The notes below the pieces were generated by a model, which saw nothing but the letters and a program-made list of their open reading frames with translations, was not told the origin of the DNA and did no database searches. From positions 186,001-250,000 of the forward strand of contig NZ_KB891208.1 of assembly GCF_000373365.1 (NCBI RefSeq): a stretch of 64,000 bases of DNA, in the 5' to 3' direction. Position 1 is the stretch's first letter. The number at the start of each line of letters is the position of its first letter. Shown here piece by piece: positions 53,855 through 61,376 of the stretch. The stretch comes from Parafrankia discariae. GTDB taxonomy: Bacteria > Actinomycetota > Actinomycetes > Frankiales > Frankiaceae. A program made the position numbers and the translations under genes.

Positions 53855-54185
53855 TACCGCGGTGGTTGTCGGACGGCAGCCCCGCTGAGAGGGGGAGCCG
53901 GTCGTCGGCGACGCGGCGGTTCCGCGGAACCGCCTCCCTGCCTTGCCCGGCCCGCCTTGCCCCGGTCGGCTGTGTCGGCGCCGTCGAGGGGCACGGGGTG
54001 GCGCTTCGGTGCGGGTATCCGGGTGTCCGGACGCGGTCCGGGCTCGGGCCGCGGCGGAACCGCCTGGTCGGGTGCGTGCGCCCGGACGGCGCGGTCGGTG
54101 GCCCAGGTGACAGTGGCGCTCAGGACACCTGTTCATCATGTCCGAGCCCTTCGCCGGCGGCGGCAGGCGGGGTACTCTGACCGTT
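53855..54185. other. Intergenic region between htrA and tatB
   Basis: About 330 bases holding the 20-bp palindrome near its start. The rest is featureless GC-rich sequence; no RNA gene or convincing promoter is seen. Confidence 0.45.
53915..53934 (+). terminator. Perfect 20-bp palindrome after htrA
   Basis: ggcggttccg and cggaaccgcc are exact reverse complements, 60 bases past the htrA stop. It shares an 18-base core with the palindrome after pepA, suggesting a family of terminator-like or REP-like elements. Confidence 0.6.
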
Positions 54186-54722
54186 GTGTTCAACGGCGTC
54201 GGGTGGGGCGAGGTAGTCGTACTGCTCCTGATCGGGCTGTTCGTCTTCGGCCCCGATCGGCTGCCCAGGGCCGCCCGCGACGCGGGCCGGATGCTGCGCC
54301 AGTTCCGCCAGATGGCGAACGGCATGCGCAACGACCTGCGCTCCGAGCTGGCCGACCTCGACCTGCGGGACCTGCATCCCAAGACCTTCGTCCGCAAGCA
54401 CCTCTTCGAGGGCGATGACGACGACTCCCTGTTCCCTGCCTACCCGGGCAAGCGGACGTCGTTCGAGTCGCTGCTGGGCGAGGACGAGCCGCCGGTCACG
54501 CCCGCGCTGACCAAGGCCCACCTGCCGACCGGCGCCGAGAGCGGTCCGGCGGCCAGGGCTGGCGGCGCGAAGCCGGTGAACCGGCCGTCACTGACCAAGC
54601 CGAGCCCGACCGGCGGAACCGCTGTCGCGGCCAGTCCGCCCACGCCAGCCCCGGCACCGGTGCGCGTGGAGCGGGCGGAGCCGAAGTCGACTCCGCCCCC
54701 GTTCGACCCCGACACGACCTGA
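54186..54722 (+). CDS. tatB: Twin-arginine translocase subunit TatB
   Basis: 178-aa subunit of the Tat protein export receptor complex with TatC. The N-terminal helix and hinge VFNGVGWGEVVVLLLIGLFVFGPDRLPRAARDAGRMLRQFR are typical of TatB, followed by an amphipathic helix and a long Pro/Thr-rich cytoplasmic tail. The GTG at 54186 is preferred to an ATG 16 codons upstream because TatB proteins begin only a few residues before the helix. Its place behind sigE-rseA-htrA matches mycobacteria. A strong terminator follows. Confidence 0.9.
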   Translation: MFNGVGWGEVVVLLLIGLFVFGPDRLPRAARDAGRMLRQFRQMANGMRNDLRSELADLDLRDLHPKTFVRKHLFEGDDDDSLFPAYPGKRTSFESLLGEDEPPVTPALTKAHLPTGAESGPAARAGGAKPVNRPSLTKPSPTGGTAVAASPPTPAPAPVRVERAEPKSTPPPFDPDTT

Positions 54723-54781
54723 TACCCCGGCCATCCGGCCCTGGTCGCCGGTCGGCTCCACCAGTCTTCCCAGGCAGTCCA

Positions 54782-54818
54782 CACAGGGCCCTGCCGGTTC
54801 AACCGGCAGGGCCCTGTG
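54782..54818. terminator. Bidirectional terminator between tatB and mrp
   Basis: An 18-base arm at 54782-54799 (cacagggccctgccggtt) pairs exactly with 54801-54818 around a single C, giving a long stem with a small ttcaa loop. T-richer sequence (tgtctgttcc) follows on the plus strand. It sits between convergent genes. Confidence 0.85.
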
Positions 54819-54843
54819 CGTGTCTGTTCCGTCTCCGGACGGG

Positions 54844-56043
54844 TCAGCGGCGGGCGGGGCTGATGTCCAGCGAGCGGCCGGACAGGCCGCGGGAGCGGAA
54901 GGTCAGCCGCTCGGCGACGGCGCGCAGCGCCTTCCCGGCCTCGGAGTCGGGGTCGGAGAGGACCAGCGGCTTGCCGGAGTCGCCGCCCTGCCGGAGGCGG
55001 ACGTCCACCGGGACCTGGGCGAGCAACGGCACCTCGTGGCCGAGCACCCTGGTCAGCCGCTCGGCGACGGCCGCGCCGCCGCCCTCGCCGAACACGTCGA
55101 CGCGCTCGCCGCAGTGCGGGCACGGCATGTAGGCCATGTTCTCGACCACGCCGACCACGTTCTGGTGGGTCTGGACGGCGATCGTCCCGGCCCGCTCGGC
55201 GACCTCGGTCGCGGCGAGCTGGGGTGTGGTCACCAGCAGCAGCTCGGACGAGGGAACCAGCTGGGCCAGGGAGATCGCGATGTCCCCGGTGCCGGGCGGC
55301 AGGTCGAGGAGCAGGACGTCGAGGTCGCCCCAGAAGACGTCCGAGAGGAACTGCTCGAGGGCCCGGTGCAGCATCGGGCCGCGCCAGGTGACGGGCTCGT
55401 TGCCACGGGTGAACATCCCGGTCGAGATGACCTTCACGCCGTGCGCCTGCGGCGGCATGATCATTTTTTCGACCTGGGTGGGTGGCCGGTCGATGCCCAG
55501 CATCCGGGGGACGGAGTGGCCGTAGATGTCCGCGTCGAGGACGCCGACGGCGAGCCCGGACTGGGCCATCGCGGCCGCCAGGTTGACGGTGACCGACGAC
55601 TTGCCGACGCCGCCCTTGCCGCTGGCCACGCCGTAGACCCTGGTCATCGACCCGGGCTGCGCGAAGGGGATGACCCGCTGCGGGGTGCCGCCCCGCAGCT
55701 TCTCGTGCAGGGCGCTGCGCTGCTCGGCGGTCATCACCTCGAGGGTCACCCGCACGTCGCGGACGCCGTCCACACCGGTGACGGCGCGGGTGACCCGGGA
55801 GGTGATCTCATCCCGCATCGGGCAGCCGGAGACGGTCAACAGAACGACCACATCGACGGATCCGTCGTCGCGAACGTGGACCGAATCCACCATGTCCAGT
55901 TCGGTGATCGGCCGTCCGATCTCCGGGTCCAGCACGGTCGCCAGGGCGGACTGGATGGCGTCGGACGAAGGCAGGGCTGGTGGCAAGGGAAACCTCGGTC
56001 GCGGGTCGACATCCTCGGTCGTGGCCGACCTCGGATGTGGCAT
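54844..56043 (-). CDS. mrp: Mrp/ApbC family iron-sulfur carrier ATPase
   Basis: 399-aa P-loop protein that carries and transfers [4Fe-4S] clusters. The N-terminal MIP18-like domain (about residues 30-105) includes LTVSGCPMRDEI. The deviant Walker A GKGGVGKSS is at 142-150, followed by DADIYGHSVPRML, LLLDLPPGTGD and the cluster motif MPCPHCGERVDVFGEGGG (CxxC). ATG start at 56043; no good ribosome site, so the start is moderately certain. Convergent with tatB and divergent from marR. Confidence 0.92.
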   Translation of the reverse strand: MPHPRSATTEDVDPRPRFPLPPALPSSDAIQSALATVLDPEIGRPITELDMVDSVHVRDDGSVDVVVLLTVSGCPMRDEITSRVTRAVTGVDGVRDVRVTLEVMTAEQRSALHEKLRGGTPQRVIPFAQPGSMTRVYGVASGKGGVGKSSVTVNLAAAMAQSGLAVGVLDADIYGHSVPRMLGIDRPPTQVEKMIMPPQAHGVKVISTGMFTRGNEPVTWRGPMLHRALEQFLSDVFWGDLDVLLLDLPPGTGDIAISLAQLVPSSELLLVTTPQLAATEVAERAGTIAVQTHQNVVGVVENMAYMPCPHCGERVDVFGEGGGAAVAERLTRVLGHEVPLLAQVPVDVRLRQGGDSGKPLVLSDPDSEAGKALRAVAERLTFRSRGLSGRSLDISPARR

Positions 56044-56415
56044 AGCGGGGGGCTCGGGTGCCGGACCGTGCTCGACGGGTCCGGCGCAGTCGTGTTCGGG
56101 ATCGGCCCGCCGGGGTGTGTACCGCCGGGACGGGCGTGTGGACGGGTCACGGTGCACAGATCGCGGGTCGGCTGGGTACCGGGCGCGACCTCGTTCCACG
56201 ATAGCCCGCGCGTGGGCGGCCGGGCCGGGCCGGCGGTGGGGGGCCTGACACGGTGGGGCGGGCGACGCCCGGCGTGCGGGAATGCGGCGGCCCGGGTGGC
56301 ACGTTCGATCGGGCGGTTCGGTTGGGCGGTTCGGTCGGGCCCGGCGGTGCGGTCGGCGTCTGAGGGCGCCCGTGGTCCGGGCGGGACCGTACCGGCTCGT
56401 CGTACTCTGATCCAC
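56044..56415. other. Divergent intergenic region between mrp and marR
   Basis: About 370 bases that should hold both promoters. It contains repeated gggcggttcggt units at about 56308-56345. The frames crossing it are Arg/Pro/Thr-rich and not gene-like. Confidence 0.45.
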
Positions 56416-56973
56416 ATGGGGCGGGAGAATTCGACCGTGACCGAGCAGAGGGTGACCGAAGCCTGGAGATCCGGGCCCGGGCCGGCCGAGCCGAGATGGA
56501 TGGTGGACGCTCGCGGCATGAGGGCCTGGCGGCAGCTACTGCGGGCGCACGCGCACGCCACGCGGCTTCTGGAGGCCGAGCTCGAGGCCGCGCACCAGCT
56601 TCCGCTGGCCTCCTACGACGTTCTGGTGCAGCTCGCCGAGGCGCCCGGCCACCAGCTCCGGATGAGTGAGCTGGCGCAGAAGGTGCTGCTGTCCCGCAGC
56701 GGGCTGACCCGGCTGGTCGATCGCCTGGAACGGGAGGGCCTGGTGGAACGCCGGTCCTGCCCGTCGGACGCCCGCGGCACGCTGGCGACGCTCACCGACG
56801 CGGGGCTCAACCGGCTGCGGGACGCCTCGGGCACCCACCTCCGGGGGGTGGCGCGGCACGTTCTGGACCACTTCACTCCGGAGGAGCAGGACATCCTCGG
56901 GGATCTGCTGAGCCGGCTCGGCGGTCCGGAACCCCCGCCCGCGCCCGGCACCGGCTGCGGTTCCGGGGTCTGA
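56416..56973 (+). CDS. MarR family transcriptional regulator
   Basis: 185-aa winged-helix regulator. The core AWRQLLRAHAHATRLLEAELEAAHQLPLASYDVLVQLAEAPGHQLRMSELAQKVLLSRSGLTRLVDRLEREGLVERRSCPSDARGTLATLTDAG contains the recognition helix and wing (RxSCPSDARG). ATG at 56416; a GTG seven codons later is an alternative. Divergent from mrp, so it might regulate itself or mrp; ligand unknown. Confidence 0.9.
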   Translation: MGRENSTVTEQRVTEAWRSGPGPAEPRWMVDARGMRAWRQLLRAHAHATRLLEAELEAAHQLPLASYDVLVQLAEAPGHQLRMSELAQKVLLSRSGLTRLVDRLEREGLVERRSCPSDARGTLATLTDAGLNRLRDASGTHLRGVARHVLDHFTPEEQDILGDLLSRLGGPEPPPAPGTGCGSGV

Positions 56974-57036
56974 CCGGCCGGAGCCGGGTTCGCCACCGGC
57001 CACCGTCATGTTCGCCACCCGCCGCCGTCGGGTCCG

Positions 57037-57999
57037 CTACCCGCGGATCGGGCTGGAACCGCTGGCCTTCGCGACCAACGCCTCGTAGCTGTCCCTGGAC
57101 GTGGTCTCCGACCCGAGGCTCCGCCGATCGTGGTCCCCGTGGAAGTCGCTCGAGCCGGTGATCACCAGATCGAGATCGGCGGCGATCTCCCGCAACTGCG
57201 CCCGGGCCTGCGGTGGGTGATCCGGGTGGTCCACCTCGACGCCGGTCAGCCCGTCCCGGGCCATGGCGACGATGATGTCCGGCCCGACGGTCTTGCCACG
57301 GGCACTGGCGAACGGGTGCGCGAACACGCTCACACCCCCGGCGTTCCGGATCAGCCGCAGGGTCTCGTGGACGTCCGGCTGGGCCTTCTCGGCCCAGAAG
57401 CGCCCGCCCGCGCCGATCCACTCGCGGCTGAACGCGCTGTTCACGTCGGGGACCAGCCCCGCCTCCACCAGCGCGGCCGCCACGTGCGGACGTCCGACGG
57501 TGCCCCGGGCCAGCTCCTGGACCCGCTCCCAGCGCACCGGGTGACCGGCCGCGGCGAGCCGCTCCACCATCCGGCGGGCGTGCGTGGCCCGCTCCTCGCG
57601 CAGTCGGGCCCGGACCGCGGCGAACCGGGGCTCGGCCCGGTCGAAAAGGTAGGCCAGGACGTGCATCGAGATCTGGTGCCCGTGCACCACGACCCGGCAG
57701 GAGATCTCCGCGCCGGGCACCAGCGTCAGGCCGGTGGGCAGCGCCGCCGCGGCCCGGTCGATCCCGCCGGTGGTGTCGTGGTCGGTCAGCGCGAGCACCT
57801 GGAGGCCGGTCGCGGCGGCCAGCCGGACAAGCTCCTCCGGGCTGGCCGACCCGTCCGACGCGGTCGAATGGGCGTGCAGGTCGATCCCGGAGGACGGACG
57901 GGCGACCGGGCTGGGCGTCGCGTCCGGCGCCGGGCCGGTAGCCGGACCGGCCGGCGGGGCCGGGGCGGGATCAGGGGTCGGGGCGGGAACGGTGGGCAG
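57037..57999 (-). CDS. PHP-domain phosphoesterase, apparent CTG start
   Basis: 320-aa protein of the PHP family (RNase AM/nucleoside bisphosphatase-like). Metal motifs: DLHAHST (H42, H44), LTDHDTTGG (H74 region), PGAEIS, VFAHPFAS and SDFHGDHD. No ATG, GTG or TTG occurs in frame between the upstream TAG (58030-58032) and a GTG at 57798. Starting at that GTG would delete the HxH motif and break the fold. A perfect AAGGAGG (58005-58011) stands five bases before CTG at 57999, so CTG is the likely start. Residues 2-37 are Pro-rich. It lies 30 bases after the accessory gene, in the same frame. Confidence 0.85.
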   Translation of the reverse strand: MPTVPAPTPDPAPAPPAGPATGPAPDATPSPVARPSSGIDLHAHSTASDGSASPEELVRLAAATGLQVLALTDHDTTGGIDRAAAALPTGLTLVPGAEISCRVVVHGHQISMHVLAYLFDRAEPRFAAVRARLREERATHARRMVERLAAAGHPVRWERVQELARGTVGRPHVAAALVEAGLVPDVNSAFSREWIGAGGRFWAEKAQPDVHETLRLIRNAGGVSVFAHPFASARGKTVGPDIIVAMARDGLTGVEVDHPDHPPQARAQLREIAADLDLVITGSSDFHGDHDRRSLGSETTSRDSYEALVAKASGSSPIRG

Positions 58000-58029
58000 C
58001 GCGACCTCCTTGAGCCGATCCGACCCACA

Positions 58030-58515
58030 CTATCCGTCCGGCCGGTCGGCCTCCGCCAGCCGGACGGACCGCGGGCGTCCGGCCCTGAGCCTGGGCAGCA
58101 GCGAGCAGAGGTCCTGGTGCCAGCGGCGCAGCTCCGCGGCGGTGGGGGCCAGCTCGTAGGCATGCTGATGGCCGGCCCGCGACAGCGTGTACCAGGCGGC
58201 GCCGGCCTCGTCCGCCACGCCGGGATCGATGAAGCTCGGCAGGACCAGCAGCTGGGCCCGCATCGGGAGCCGGACGAGCTCCGGCCGGCGGTGCGCCCGC
58301 CACACCTCGTCGACGGCCTGCTCCACGGCGAGTCGCAGCAGCCAGGCGCACAGCCGCGGCCACGACCCGTCCGCCGCCGGGGTCTCCAGGCGCAACAGCC
58401 GGTCGGCTTCGGCGAGCGCCACCACGGGATCCAACCGCAGGTCCGGTGACGGCGCCGCCGCCGGCTGCGGCTGCGGCGCCGGCGGCCGCGGCGACGGCCG
58501 TCGGCCGCGGGTCAA
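58030..58515 (-). CDS. Small accessory protein of the ATPase gene
   Basis: 161-aa protein I do not recognise. A Pro/Gln-rich N-terminus is followed by a largely helical domain: VVALAEADRLLRLETPAADGSWPRLCAWLLRLAVEQAVDEVWRAHRPEL-like helices, MRAQLLVLPSFIDPG, WYTLSRAGHQHAYELAPTAAELRRWHQDL. The start is TTG at 58515, overlapping the ATPase stop as TTGA. Obligate coupling to a Rad50-like ATPase suggests a subunit of the same complex. The helical C-terminal part resembles the C-terminal region of the ATPase in style. Confidence 0.72.
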   Translation of the reverse strand: MTRGRRPSPRPPAPQPQPAAAPSPDLRLDPVVALAEADRLLRLETPAADGSWPRLCAWLLRLAVEQAVDEVWRAHRRPELVRLPMRAQLLVLPSFIDPGVADEAGAAWYTLSRAGHQHAYELAPTAAELRRWHQDLCSLLPRLRAGRPRSVRLAEADRPDG

Positions 58516-61217
58516 GCCAGGGTCCGGATGTGGTCGGTCAGCCGGCCGGTGTCGCGGACCAGGGCCAGCAGGTCGCCGTCATACCCGACGTGCACGCCGT
58601 CCCGGACGGCCCGGAAGGTGTCGGCGGCCCATGGCGCGTGGCCGTCCAGGCGACGCAGGACGCCGCGGGCCCGGCGCGCGTCGTCGAACAGGGCCAGCGC
58701 GGCCTTCTCGTTCACCGAGTGCGCCGCCGCGAGCGCCGCCTCGACCTCGGCGTGACGGGCCCCCGCCCCGAGCCGGCGGCGCCGGACCACTTCGTTGCAC
58801 GCCGTCTCGACCGCCGACCGGCACATCGCCGGGACGAGCAGCATCGCCAGGTCGCGGGGCAGGTCACCGGTCCGGGCGAGCGCCCGCGCGTCCGCGAGAT
58901 GGCGCCCGACCGGATCGAGGTTCCCTCGCAGCCGCACCAGCGAACCCTCGCGACGGACCACGTCGAGCACCGTGGCCGGCAGCCGCAGCCGACGCACCGC
59001 GTCGGCCAGTCGATCATCATGGGTGAGCACGACGACCTGCCGGGTCTCGGCGACCTCGGCGAGCACCCGGGCCAGCCCGTCCACCTTCGCCGGGTCCATC
59101 GACTGGACGGGGTCGTCGATGACGAGGAAGCGGAACGGGCTGGCGTCGCTGGTCGCGCGGGGCAGGAACAGCGCCAGCCCCAGCGCGTGCAGCTCGCCCT
59201 GGCTCATCACGCCGAGGGCGGCGCCGTCCACCCCGTCGACGGTGACGTCGAGGTCGACGCGCCGCTGGTTGGCGCTGCCGGTGAGGCGCACCGGGCCCAG
59301 CTCGACGTTGCTCTCCTGCCGCAGCATCGACCAGATCCGCGCCGACCGCTGCGCGAAGGGCCGCATCCGTTCGTCCCGCAGCCGCTGGGTGGCCTCGCGC
59401 AGCCAGTCGAGAGCCTGGCGGAGGTCGGCCAGGACTCCGGCGCCGGCGTCGACCGCCCGGGCCGCCCCGACCCAGGCGGTGACCCGGGCGGCGAGCGGAC
59501 GCCAGTCGGCGTCGGCGCGGTCGAGCTCGTCGCGGGCGGCCGCCCGCAGGGCCTCGACCGCCCGCAGCAGCGCGGGGTGGGTGGATTCGAGCCCGTCCGC
59601 GACGGCCAGCGGGTCGGAGCCGTCGCGCAGCCGCGCCCAGCGGCGCCAGGCCGTGTCGGCGGCCGCGGCCAGCCCTGCCAGCCCGGCGGTGCTCCCCTCG
59701 GTGGTCGGCGGCGCGTCGGCGGCCGGCGGAGTGGGGGCGGCCGGCGACCCGGAGGGAGCCGGCGGCTCAGCGGTGGTGAGCGGCTCGGGGCTGGGTGTGA
59801 CCAGCAACGCGACGTCGGTCAGCGCGGCGGCGAGGCCGGCGCGCACGGCGAGCACGGCCGCGGCCCGCTCCCGCTGGCGGGTGACCTCCGCCCGCGTCGT
59901 GTGCCACCACCGCTCGTCGAGCCGCCCGACCCCGCAGACCGGGCAAGGTCGGCTGCCGCTCGCGCCCTGGCCCCGATCGCCATCGGCGGGACTCTCAGCT
60001 GACGGACCACCCGCGTGGACGGCGTTCTGGTGCTCGTGGTGGTCGAGCGCGGCGGCCAGCAGGTCGGTGAGACGGGCCGCGTCGCCGGCCGCCGTCGCCG
60101 CCAGCCTGACCTTCTCGGCCCCGAGCGCGCGCAGCCGCCCGGCGAGCTCCCGGACGTCGGACTCCGCCGGCACCCGCAGCTCCACCATCGCCCGCAGCTC
60201 CACCATCGCCCGTGGCGCCGCCGGATCCCGTGGCGCCGCCGGCTTCGCGGGCGGCGCGGTGCCAGGGGCCGCGGGCAGGCCCGCCGCGATGGTCCAGGCC
60301 CGGTCGAGATCGGGACGTTCGGTGTCCCGCAGTGCGTCGGCGGCCGCGGCGGCCCGCGGGTCCGTGCTGCGCCGCAGCGCCGCGAGCAGGGCGCTGTGCT
60401 CCTCCCGTGAGCGGCGCGCGGCCTCGGCGAACCGGCCGCGGGCCGCGCTCAGGCGCCGCGCCGTGTCGACCATCTCGTCCAGTCCGAGGATCGCGTGCAG
60501 CGCGTCGAACATCGCGCTGGGCCGCCCACCGAGGAGATCGCCCAGTTCGGCGTAGGACAGGAACGGCCGGTAGGCGGACAGTGCCCAGGCCCATCCGGAT
60601 GGTGACCACGGCTCACCGTCCGCGGCGCGGATCTCGCCGGCGCCCTCGTCCAGGCCGGCGCCCTCCGGCCAGTTCCGGGCGACGGTGACCGGTCCGGGGC
60701 GGCCCTCCACCGTGCAGGTCACCTCGACGCGGGCGGGTCCGGAGCTGTGCAGGTTGCGCCAGCCGCCACGCCAGACCGCCGTCCGCCGTGACCAGCGGCG
60801 GGTGTCGCCCGTCAGGGCGATCTCGGCGGCCTCCGCGAAACTGGACTTGCCCGAACCGTTACGTCCCGTGACGAGGGTCAGCCCCGGGCCGGGCCGGAGC
60901 GGGAGTACCGCGGGCGGTCCGATGCCGCGGAACCCCTGAACGCTGATCGACTCCAGGTGGACGGCCGGCTCACCCGACCCCCTCCCGCCACCCGGGGCGG
61001 TGCCGCCTGAGGCGCTGTCGCCCGGGGCGGTGCCGTCGCCGGAGGTGGCGCCGTCGTCCGGCTCGTCGGCACCGGGCGTCCCGCCGCGTCGGGCGAGCTC
61101 CGCGGCGAGCGGGCCGTCGCCGTCGAGAGCGGCCAGGACCAGGTCACGGACCCGCGCCGGCAGAATATCCTGCGCCATCTGCGCGGCGAGCAGGTCGAGC
61201 ACCGGGTCGGGGGCCAT
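58512..61217 (-). CDS. SMC/Rad50-like AAA ATPase
   Basis: 901-aa ABC-type ATPase with head motifs at both ends. Walker A GRNGSGKSS is at residues 118-126. A mid-protein CPVCG (425-429) sits in a shortened coil, like a half zinc hook. The signature MSQGELHALGLALFLPR is near 668 and Walker B FLVIDDPVQSMD near 694, followed by the His-switch region VVLTHDDRL. A helical domain of about 160 residues follows the head (from GNLDPVGRHLADARALA), which Rad50/SbcC lack. Residues 45-85 are a Gly/Ala-rich insert. ATG at 61217. It heads a three-gene chain and could act in DNA repair or defence. Confidence 0.82.
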   Translation of the reverse strand: MAPDPVLDLLAAQMAQDILPARVRDLVLAALDGDGPLAAELARRGGTPGADEPDDGATSGDGTAPGDSASGGTAPGGGRGSGEPAVHLESISVQGFRGIGPPAVLPLRPGPGLTLVTGRNGSGKSSFAEAAEIALTGDTRRWSRRTAVWRGGWRNLHSSGPARVEVTCTVEGRPGPVTVARNWPEGAGLDEGAGEIRAADGEPWSPSGWAWALSAYRPFLSYAELGDLLGGRPSAMFDALHAILGLDEMVDTARRLSAARGRFAEAARRSREEHSALLAALRRSTDPRAAAAADALRDTERPDLDRAWTIAAGLPAAPGTAPPAKPAAPRDPAAPRAMVELRAMVELRVPAESDVRELAGRLRALGAEKVRLAATAAGDAARLTDLLAAALDHHEHQNAVHAGGPSAESPADGDRGQGASGSRPCPVCGVGRLDERWWHTTRAEVTRQRERAAAVLAVRAGLAAALTDVALLVTPSPEPLTTAEPPAPSGSPAAPTPPAADAPPTTEGSTAGLAGLAAAADTAWRRWARLRDGSDPLAVADGLESTHPALLRAVEALRAAARDELDRADADWRPLAARVTAWVGAARAVDAGAGVLADLRQALDWLREATQRLRDERMRPFAQRSARIWSMLRQESNVELGPVRLTGSANQRRVDLDVTVDGVDGAALGVMSQGELHALGLALFLPRATSDASPFRFLVIDDPVQSMDPAKVDGLARVLAEVAETRQVVVLTHDDRLADAVRRLRLPATVLDVVRREGSLVRLRGNLDPVGRHLADARALARTGDLPRDLAMLLVPAMCRSAVETACNEVVRRRRLGAGARHAEVEAALAAAHSVNEKAALALFDDARRARGVLRRLDGHAPWAADTFRAVRDGVHVGYDGDLLALVRDTGRLTDHIRTLA

Positions 61218-61272
61218 CCTGGTCTTCCAGTCGGGAACGGGCGGGGCGAAATGTTAGACCCGGTGTTACCGG

Positions 61273-61319
61273 ACCGATCGGACTGGTCGCCACAAAGGCG
61301 ACTGTCCAGTCAGATCGGT
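61273..61319. promoter_or_regulatory. Imperfect inverted repeat between the ATPase and phoD genes
   Basis: accgatcggactggtcgcc (61273-61291) pairs with 61297-61319 allowing one mismatch and a four-base bulge. It lies in the divergent promoter region of two oppositely oriented genes and could be a regulatory site or an RNA hairpin in the phoD leader. Confidence 0.5.
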
Positions 61320-61376
61320 CAGGATGGTCGGCCGATCGTCGTTCCCCGTTCACCCCACTGTGGTGTGATCAGGGCC

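Noticed and set aside
54820-56973. 717-aa plus-strand frame as a large MarR fusion
   Set aside because: Residues before 56416 are antisense to mrp; only the last 185 codons are MarR.
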